DNA of 11,442 nucleotides from an uncultured Alcaligenaceae bacterium (GTDB lineage: Bacteria > Pseudomonadota > Gammaproteobacteria > Burkholderiales > Burkholderiaceae_B): positions 1-11,442 of the forward strand of contig CALCPT010000400.1 in assembly GCA_937897265.1 (NCBI GenBank). Direction: 5' to 3'. Position numbers and translations under genes: made by a program. This document shows, one piece after another, positions 6,905-11,442 of the stretch; positions within the stretch are counted from its first letter, which is position 1; each line of letters begins with the position of its first letter. A model generated the notes under the pieces. That model did not search any database. It was not told the origin of the DNA and saw only the letters and a program-made list of their open reading frames with translations.

Positions 6905-7677
6905 GTGTGCGGGGCTTCGCTCGCCTGACTGTCTGATAGAGGCGTTGTCCCGTCTGAGCCTGCGCCTACGGGCTCGGCATTTTTTAGCCAACTGACTGAA
7001 AACCGCTTATAGGCGCGGTCCATGTGGTGACGCATCGCAGCGCGAGCGCGGTCAGGATCTTTTGCTGAGACTGCGCGAAGTACTGCGCGATGCTCTTTGA
7101 TGGCTTGATCCCAAGTGACCTTTGTATCAAAGTAGTTTGATAATCTCGAGAAGAGTACCCCCATGCGGGCGTCGAACATTTGTTCGACGAGACTCGCTAA
7201 CACCTGGTTGCCAGTCGCGCGCGCCAGGGCGGCATGAAACTCACGATCGGCTTGAAGTGGATTCTGCGGTTTTGCCGCTAAAACCACCATCCTCTGCAAC
7301 GCTTGTTCAAGTTCAAGCAGATTGTCCTGTGTCCGACTCGCGGCGGCTTGCGCTGCGATCTCAGCTTCGATCAGTGCGCGCGCCTGAATCAGTTCAAAGG
7401 GAGCAAATTCTTTATCGGGGTTTTGCTTGCGCTGCTTGCGAGGGTTGGGTTTGCAAACATATACACCCGAGCCCATCTTGATCTGCACGAAACCCATCAC
7501 CTCTAGCGCGATTAAGGCCTCGCGCACCGAAGGGCGCGACACCTTGAATTGTTCGGCCAGGTCTCGCTCTGAGGGTAAACGGCTGTTGACAGCAAACTCG
7601 CCTGCTTGGATCAGTTGTAAAACTTGATCGGCAATTTGTTGATAGACGCGACGGGTGTCAGGGGCTTGGGTAATCAT
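6826..7677 (-). CDS. FadR-subfamily GntR transcriptional regulator (wHTH + FCD) with C-terminal extension
   Basis: This is a DNA-binding repressor that normally responds to an organic acid. The winged helix is at about 10-76 (RLPSERDLAEQFKVSRPSVREAL, then the GSGVYV wing at 69-74), and the FCD effector domain at about 95-225. FCD metal-ligand positions are visible as D144 and H148 (ADREFH), H196 (KEHRAVL) and H218 (MRHHMD). The domain should end near residue 230. A further ~50-residue alanine/serine/lysine-rich tail makes the protein 283 residues, longer than the usual 230-250, and much of this tail is read antisense to the end of the Ldh2 gene. The start at 7677 has only a weak ribosome binding site. 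The operator-like dyad 7705-7721 lies 27 bases upstream of the start, so autoregulation is expected. The gene sits centrally among the catabolic units and is the natural candidate for both operators. Confidence 0.92.
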   Translation of the reverse strand: MITQAPDTRRVYQQIADQVLQLIQAGEFAVNSRLPSERDLAEQFKVSRPSVREALIALEVMGFVQIKMGSGVYVCKPNPRKQRKQNPDKEFAPFELIQARALIEAEIAAQAAASRTQDNLLELEQALQRMVVLAAKPQNPLQADREFHAALARATGNQVLASLVEQMFDARMGVLFSRLSNYFDTKVTWDQAIKEHRAVLRAVSAKDPDRARAAMRHHMDRAYKRFSVSWLKNAEPVGAGSDGTTPLSDSQASEAPHTQALRGAGAAKPKRSAKGAKAGNSEG

Positions 7678-7704
7678 GATTTCATTTTGACACGAAAACT
7701 GGTA

Positions 7705-7721
7705 AATTGGTCAAGCCAATT
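7705..7721. promoter_or_regulatory. Second GntR-type operator, between gntR and the SDR-FAH-IlvD unit
   Basis: AATTGGTCAAGCCAATT has six-base arms AATTGG and CCAATT around a five-base spacer, and the dyad extends one more base on each side (7704 and 7722). It is the same length as the site at 4973-4989 and differs only in three central bases, so the inner symmetry is imperfect. It lies in the 62-71-base region between divergent gntR and the DHRS6-like SDR gene. A TTGACA box at 7687-7692 resembles a -35 element, but no convincing -10 was found at the right distance. Control of both flanking genes by the local GntR protein is inferred. Confidence 0.72.
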
Positions 7722-7735
7722 TGGCACGATTGATT

Positions 7736-7740
7736 AGGGA
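7736..7740 (+). promoter_or_regulatory. Ribosome binding site favouring the SDR start at 7749
   Basis: AGGGA at 7736-7740 lies eight bases before ATG 7749. It directly abuts and overlaps the alternative ATG at 7740, where it could not act. This favours the shorter protein by three residues. Confidence 0.55.
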
Positions 7741-7748
7741 TGGCGAGT

Positions 7749-8498
7749 ATGCGTTTGCAAGGAAAAACAATTCTGGTGACTGCCGCCGGGCAAGGGATCG
7801 GGCGTGCTTGTGCATTGGCCATGGCGCGCGAAGGCGCGACTGTCTGGGCAACTGACCTCAAACAAGACCTGCTGAACGCCTATGCAGGTGTGCCCAATAT
7901 CAAGACCCATCTCCTTGATGTTTTAAAAACCGCTGATGTCGATGCCTTTGCCAAAAAAATCGGCAACATCGATGTGCTGTTTAACTGTGCGGGTTTTGTG
8001 CATCAAGGTGACATCATGCAGGTCAGTGATGCTGACTGGGATTTCAGCATGGACTTGAACGTCAAATCCATGTATCGCACGATTCGTGCATTTTTGCCGG
8101 GCATGCTCGAACAAGGCAAGGGCAGTGTGATTAACATGGCCTCTGCCGCCTCGAATATTAAGGGCGCGCCCAATCGCGTGATCTATGGTGCCTCAAAGGC
8201 CGCTGTGATCGGCTTGACGCGCGCACTGGCAGCTGATTACGTGGCGCGTGGGGTATGGTTCAATGCGATCTGTCCGGGCACTGTTGAATCGCCCTCGCTT
8301 GGCGAGCGTATTCAGGCGGTCTCTGCCCAAACTGGTAAGACAGTCGCTGAGGCGCGTGACATGTTTGTAGCGCGTCAACCTATCGGTCGAATTGGTAAAC
8401 CTGAAGAGATCGCTTATCTTGCGGTGTATTTAGCATCTGATGAGTCTTCATTTACAACCGGTACCTCGCAAATTATTGATGGCGGTTGGTCGCTGTAA
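7749..8498 (+). CDS. DHRS6-like SDR, candidate 2-keto-3-deoxyaldonate 4-dehydrogenase
   Basis: The 249-residue NAD-dependent SDR has TAAGQGIG at 11-18, D36 after the second strand (NAD preference), NCAG at 79-82 and catalytic residues N104, S132, Y146 and K150. Several stretches, including FVHQG, DWDFSM.LNV.SMY, RAFLP.ML, CPGTV.SPSL..RIQA and the IIDGGWSL end, closely match the DHRS6/BDH2 group from memory. Bacterial members of this group occur as L-2-keto-3-deoxyfuconate or 2-keto-3-deoxypentonate 4-dehydrogenases beside FAH hydrolases, which is exactly the context here (FAH gene starts 39 bases downstream). A 7740 ATG would add MAS but has no usable ribosome binding site. The gene is first in the plus-strand trio and follows the second operator. 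Assignment as a C4 dehydrogenase of a 2-keto-3-deoxy acid is well motivated but not proven; 3-hydroxybutyrate-type activity is an alternative. Confidence 0.9.
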   Translation: MRLQGKTILVTAAGQGIGRACALAMAREGATVWATDLKQDLLNAYAGVPNIKTHLLDVLKTADVDAFAKKIGNIDVLFNCAGFVHQGDIMQVSDADWDFSMDLNVKSMYRTIRAFLPGMLEQGKGSVINMASAASNIKGAPNRVIYGASKAAVIGLTRALAADYVARGVWFNAICPGTVESPSLGERIQAVSAQTGKTVAEARDMFVARQPIGRIGKPEEIAYLAVYLASDESSFTTGTSQIIDGGWSL

Positions 8499-8537
8499 AT
8501 ATCCACTTTTTTATTTTTTCAACAAGAAGGAAACTGC

Positions 8538-9389
8538 ATGAAACTCGTACGCTACGGTGCCAAGGGTAAAGAAAAGCCAGGCTTGATTGATAAAGACGGC
8601 AAACTGCGTGACTTGTCAGGCGTGATTGCTGACATCACCAATGATCAGTTGTCGTCTGCAGCGCTCAAAAAACTGGCTAAGATCAAAACCAGCACCTTGC
8701 CGCTTGTAAAAGGCAAACCACGTTTTGGCGTGCCGATTGCCAAGATGGGTAAATTTTTGGCCATTGGTTTGAACTATTCAGATCACGCCGCCGAAGCCGG
8801 CATGCCAATCCCCAAAGAGCCCATCATGTTTTACAAGGCTGATACCAGCCTCACCGGTCCGAACGACAACGTGATGCTGCCAAAGGGTTCAAAAAAATCA
8901 GATTGGGAAGTCGAACTCGGCATCGTGATCGGCAAAAAGGCTCGCTATGTCAGCAAGAAAGACGCGCTCAAACACGTCGCGGGCTATTGTGTGGTCAACG
9001 ACGTGTCAGAACGCGAATACCAGATCGAGCGTGGCGGCACATGGGATAAGGGTAAAGGTTGCGACACCTTCGGCCCAGTTGGCCCTTGGTTGGTCACCAC
9101 CGACGAAATTAAAGATCCACAAAAATTAGACATGTGGTTGGATTTGAACGGTAAGCGTTTTCAAACCGGCAACACCAAGACCATGATTTTTGATGCAGCC
9201 ACCATCATCAGCTACGTCAGCGAATTTACGACGCTGATGCCAGGCGACATCATCACAACCGGTACGCCTCCAGGTGTCGGGATGGGTGTCAAACCTAAGC
9301 CTCGTTTCCTGAAGGCCGGCGATGTGATGACGTTGGGTATTGAAGGCCTCGGTCAGCAATCACAGAAAGTTGTGCCGTTTAAAAAGTAA
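8538..9389 (+). CDS. FAH-family hydrolase, candidate 2,4-diketo-3-deoxyaldonate hydrolase
   Basis: Fumarylacetoacetate hydrolase-fold enzymes cleave C-C bonds of diketo acids using a divalent metal. The 283-residue protein has a short N-terminal region and the catalytic domain from about 70. Visible landmarks are IGLNYSDHAAEAGMP (76-90), KADTSLTGPND (100-110), the metal-ligand pattern E124 and E126 (DWEVELG) with D155 (NDVSERE) 29 residues later, KGCDTFGPVGPWL (173-185) and TGTPPGVGMG (241-250). The length and motifs fit the group annotated as 2,4-diketo-3-deoxy-L-fuconate hydrolase or, loosely, ureidoglycolate lyase. AAGG at 8527-8530 precedes ATG 8538. Placed between the SDR and a sugar-acid dehydratase, it would release pyruvate and a 2-hydroxyacid (lactate from a 6-deoxyhexonate, glycolate from a pentonate). 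The product assignment is inference from context. Confidence 0.9.
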   Translation: MKLVRYGAKGKEKPGLIDKDGKLRDLSGVIADITNDQLSSAALKKLAKIKTSTLPLVKGKPRFGVPIAKMGKFLAIGLNYSDHAAEAGMPIPKEPIMFYKADTSLTGPNDNVMLPKGSKKSDWEVELGIVIGKKARYVSKKDALKHVAGYCVVNDVSEREYQIERGGTWDKGKGCDTFGPVGPWLVTTDEIKDPQKLDMWLDLNGKRFQTGNTKTMIFDAATIISYVSEFTTLMPGDIITTGTPPGVGMGVKPKPRFLKAGDVMTLGIEGLGQQSQKVVPFKK

Positions 9390-9426
9390 ACCACGATTCG
9401 TTAGCAATATTTTTTGTTGTTGTAAA

Positions 9427-9476
9427 CCTCCCTCACTGCATATGCGCAGACTCAACGGTCTGTGCGGGGAGGGAGG
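9427..9476 (+). promoter_or_regulatory. Two-part intercistronic hairpin before the IlvD/Edd gene
   Basis: CCTCCCTC (9427-9434) pairs exactly with GAGGGAGG (9469-9476). Inside it GCGCAGAC (9444-9451) pairs with GTCTGTGC (9458-9465) with one G-T wobble, around the loop TCAACG. A nine-base and a three-base unpaired stretch separate the two stems. No T-run follows, so it is not a classical terminator. The structure ends 19 bases before the AGGAG ribosome binding site (9496-9500) of the dehydratase. It could be an mRNA processing or stability element, or an attenuator, in the 117-base gap between the FAH and IlvD/Edd genes. Confidence 0.5.
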
Positions 9477-9506
9477 GAAAACTATTTGATCACTCAGGAG
9501 TCTTGA

Positions 9507-11255
9507 ATGGCGAAGTCAGAAAAAAGCAAAAAGCCGGCAGCACCAAGCCGTTCAAGTCAGTGGTTTTCGCGTAATGATATTTACGGGTTCATCTACCGTA
9601 GCTGGACAAAAAATCGTGGCATTCCGCACGATCAGTTCGATGGGCGACCCGTGATTGGTATTTGTAATACTTGGTCTGAGTTGACACCTTGTAACTCGCA
9701 CTTCAGATTGCTTGCAGATCAGGTGCGCCAAGGTGTGCTCGAGGCCGGTGGGTTTCCACTTGAGTTCCCGGTGACGTCGATCGGCGAAACGCTTGTGCGC
9801 CCTACGGCCATGTTATTGCGTAACCTTGCCAGTATGGATGTTGAAGAAACCATTCGGGCCAATCCACTCGATGGAGTGGTGCTGCTGTTTGGTTGCGACA
9901 AAACCACGCCCTCGCTTTTGATGGGTGCAGCGAGTGTCAATATCCCGACCATTGGCGTGTCGGGTGGCCCTATGCTCAATGGTAAGTATCGCGGTACGGA
10001 TATTGGTTCGGGTACCAATACCTGGTCAATGTCAGAAGATGTTCGAGCCGGCAAGATGACACTTGATGAGTTTCATGAGGCCGAATCCTGCATGCATCGT
10101 TCACACGGGCATTGCATGGTGATGGGTACTGCCTCAACGATGGCCAGCATGGTCGAGTCGCTAGGCGTGGCCTTGCCAGGTAACGCGACGTATCCTGCAG
10201 TTGATGCGCGCCGTAATGTGCTGGCGCGCGAGTCGGGTCGCCGCATTGTCCAGATGGTCAAAGACAATCTCACGCTCGATAAAATTTTGACGCGTCAGGC
10301 GTTTGAGAACGCGATTCGTACAAATGCTGCCATTGGTGGTTCAACCAACGCAGTGATTCATTTGATCGCAATCGCCCGACGTATTGGCGTCAAGCTTGAT
10401 ATTGACGATTGGGATAAGTTTGGCCGTGATGTTCACACGTTGTTGAACTTGATGCCAAGTGGTAAGTACCTCATGGAAGACTTCTGCTACGCCGGAGGTT
10501 TGCCTGTGGTGTTGCGCACCCTGGGCGAGCAGGGCTTATTGAATAAAAAAGCGTTAACCGCCAATGGCAATTCGATTTGGGATAATGTTAAGAAAGCCGA
10601 GTGCTACAACCGCGATGTGATCACAACGTTTGAAAAGCCCTTTAAAAAGAATACGGGTATCGCTGTGTTACGTGGCAATTTATGCCCGGATGGTGCGATT
10701 ATTAAACCCTCGGCAGCGACTAAAAAATTACTCAAGCATCGCGGGCGTGCGGTGGTGTTTGAAAACATCGAAGATTTTCACAAGCGCATCGACAGCCCTA
10801 AATTGGACATCGATGAAACTTGCATCATGGTGCTAAAAAACTGCGGCCCGAAAGGCTATCCCGGCATGGCAGAGGTTGGCAATATGCCGCTGCCACCCAA
10901 GATTCTTAAAAAGGGTATCACCGACATGATTCGCATCTCAGATGCGCGCATGAGCGGCACAGCCTACGGCACAGTGATTTTGCACGTTGCGCCTGAGGCA
11001 GCCGCTGGTGGGCCTTTGGCCTTGGTTGAAAACGGTGACATGATCGAGCTTGATGTGGCCAAGCGTCGTTTACATTTAGATGTCAGCGACGAGATCTTGG
11101 CTGCACGCAAACTCAAATGGAAGGCCCCTGAGCCGCCAATGAATCGTGGCTACTACAAGTTATATGTCGATCACGTGAACCAAGCCAACGATGGCGTTGA
11201 CTTGGATTTCTTGGTTGGCAACAGCGGCAGCGCCGTGCCGCGTGACAACCACTAA
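9507..11255 (+). CDS. IlvD/Edd-family [2Fe-2S] sugar-acid dehydratase, L-arabonate dehydratase type
   Basis: The enzyme removes water from an aldonate at C2-C3 to give a 2-keto-3-deoxy acid. The 582-residue protein resembles the L-arabonate dehydratase branch far more than biosynthetic IlvD: FDGRPVIGICNTWSELTPCN near the N-terminus, VLLFGCDKTTPSLLMGAAS, MGTASTMASM, RTNAAIGGSTNAVIHL, LMPSGKYLMEDFCYAGGLPVVL and KNCGPKGYPGMAEVGNM. The [2Fe-2S] ligand cysteines are C62, C130 and C203. E94, D131 and K132 are at the metal-binding and carboxylated-lysine positions, and S483 (RISDARMSGTAYG) is at the catalytic serine position (family knowledge). The N-terminal ~18 residues are basic and poorly conserved. 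AGGAG lies six bases before ATG 9507. It is last in the plus-strand trio, though it would act first chemically. Substrates could be L-arabonate, D-xylonate or fuconate-like acids; the sequence alone does not decide. Confidence 0.93.
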   Translation: MAKSEKSKKPAAPSRSSQWFSRNDIYGFIYRSWTKNRGIPHDQFDGRPVIGICNTWSELTPCNSHFRLLADQVRQGVLEAGGFPLEFPVTSIGETLVRPTAMLLRNLASMDVEETIRANPLDGVVLLFGCDKTTPSLLMGAASVNIPTIGVSGGPMLNGKYRGTDIGSGTNTWSMSEDVRAGKMTLDEFHEAESCMHRSHGHCMVMGTASTMASMVESLGVALPGNATYPAVDARRNVLARESGRRIVQMVKDNLTLDKILTRQAFENAIRTNAAIGGSTNAVIHLIAIARRIGVKLDIDDWDKFGRDVHTLLNLMPSGKYLMEDFCYAGGLPVVLRTLGEQGLLNKKALTANGNSIWDNVKKAECYNRDVITTFEKPFKKNTGIAVLRGNLCPDGAIIKPSAATKKLLKHRGRAVVFENIEDFHKRIDSPKLDIDETCIMVLKNCGPKGYPGMAEVGNMPLPPKILKKGITDMIRISDARMSGTAYGTVILHVAPEAAAGGPLALVENGDMIELDVAKRRLHLDVSDEILAARKLKWKAPEPPMNRGYYKLYVDHVNQANDGVDLDFLVGNSGSAVPRDNH

Positions 11256-11260
11256 AACTT

Positions 11261-11305
11261 AGCGCGCAGTGCCGCCGCACACAGTCCTGCGGCGGTGTTG
11301 GCGCT
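11261..11305. terminator. GC-rich hairpin after the IlvD/Edd gene, possible bidirectional terminator
   Basis: CCGCCGCA (11272-11279) and TGCGGCGG (11288-11295) form a perfect 8-bp stem around an 8-base loop, with a possible outer AGCGC/GCGCT pairing (11261-11265 with 11301-11305). It lies between the converging ends of the dehydratase and the HTH gene. There is no T-run on either strand, so intrinsic termination is uncertain. Confidence 0.5.
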
Positions 11306-11307
11306 GC

Positions 11308-11442
11308 TCAACGTTTCGCTGTTAAGGCGGCAATCACAGCGCCAGGGTTGTGATCAATCACATTCAAGAGCACCAAAGATGCACCCCGCGGGCTGCGGTC
11401 GCCGCGCTCCCAGTGCCTGAGTGTTGCCGTTGAAAAGCCAAA
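11308..11442 (-). CDS. C-terminal end of an XRE-type HTH protein, likely antitoxin-like regulator (N-terminus outside window)
   Basis: Reading leftward from the window edge in one open frame gives 44 residues and a TGA stop (11308-11310). The start FGFSTATLRHWERGDRSPRG is the recognition-helix end of an XRE helix-turn-helix, followed by a region ending LLNVIDHNPGAVIAALTAKR. This LRHWERG..PRG....LL.VID.NP.AV..AL pattern is typical of short (about 100-residue) NadS/MqsA/HigA-like antitoxins, whose toxin partner usually lies just upstream, here beyond the window. It is too short for the standard length cutoff but supported by motif. A stand-alone transcription factor remains possible. Confidence 0.75.
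   Translation of the reverse strand, partial: FGFSTATLRHWERGDRSPRGASLVLLNVIDHNPGAVIAALTAKR

Noticed and set aside
7122..7627. Plus-strand frames antisense to gntR
   Set aside because: They are shadows of the conserved winged-helix and FCD coding sequence and have arginine/serine-rich composition typical of antisense frames.
9402..9420. T-rich stretch after the FAH gene considered as an intrinsic terminator
   Set aside because: No stable stem precedes the T-run. The strong hairpin lies after it, in the wrong order for a plus-strand terminator.
9507..11255. Annotation as biosynthetic dihydroxy-acid dehydratase (ilvD)
   Set aside because: Sequence motifs throughout match the L-arabonate dehydratase branch, and the gene sits in a sugar-acid catabolic operon next to an SDR and an FAH hydrolase, not with ilv genes.

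Overview
The window looks like a chromosomal segment of a betaproteobacterium, probably Burkholderiales (inferred from the style of the Acs, FAH, GntR and L-arabonate-dehydratase-type proteins and a moderate G+C by eye; no search was run). Gene density is high, no gap exceeds 300 bases, and I see no tRNA, rRNA, insertion sequence or CRISPR array.

Layout. (1) Bases 1-2213 hold ordinary chromosomal genes: the C-terminal half of acetyl-CoA synthetase with a terminator hairpin, a YbaK/PrdX-type aminoacyl-tRNA deacylase, and a small four-helix CopD-like membrane protein. (2) Bases 2338-11255 form a sugar-acid catabolic island of eight genes in three transcription units around a FadR-type GntR regulator. 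The minus-strand pair is a D-2-hydroxyacid dehydrogenase followed by a fused SAF-UxaA (altronate dehydratase family) protein. Divergent from it is a plus-strand pair, an SDR dehydrogenase and an Ldh2-family 2-hydroxyacid dehydrogenase. The gntR gene follows on the minus strand, overlapping the end of the Ldh2 gene tail to tail. Divergent from gntR is a plus-strand trio: a DHRS6-like SDR, an FAH-family hydrolase and an IlvD/Edd dehydratase of the L-arabonate dehydratase type. (3) The last 135 bases hold the C-terminus of an XRE-type HTH protein, probably an antitoxin-like regulator, on the minus strand.

How the genes may work together (inference). The trio matches the 'diketo-hydrolase' route of non-phosphorylative sugar catabolism. 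The IlvD/Edd enzyme dehydrates an aldonate to a 2-keto-3-deoxy acid, the SDR oxidises C4, and the FAH enzyme splits the 2,4-diketo acid into pyruvate and a short 2-hydroxyacid (glycolate from a pentonate, lactate from a 6-deoxyhexonate). The Ldh2 and D-2-hydroxyacid dehydrogenases could oxidise or interconvert that 2-hydroxyacid. The UxaA-type dehydratase and the first SDR could form a second entry arm for another stereoisomer.

The strongest regulatory signal is a matching pair of 17-bp operator-like palindromes, AATTGG-N5-CCAATT, one in each divergent intergenic region (4973-4989 and 7705-7721). They suggest that the local GntR protein controls all three units and itself. No transporter, sugar 1-dehydrogenase or lactonase is visible, so the true substrate cannot be named from this window.
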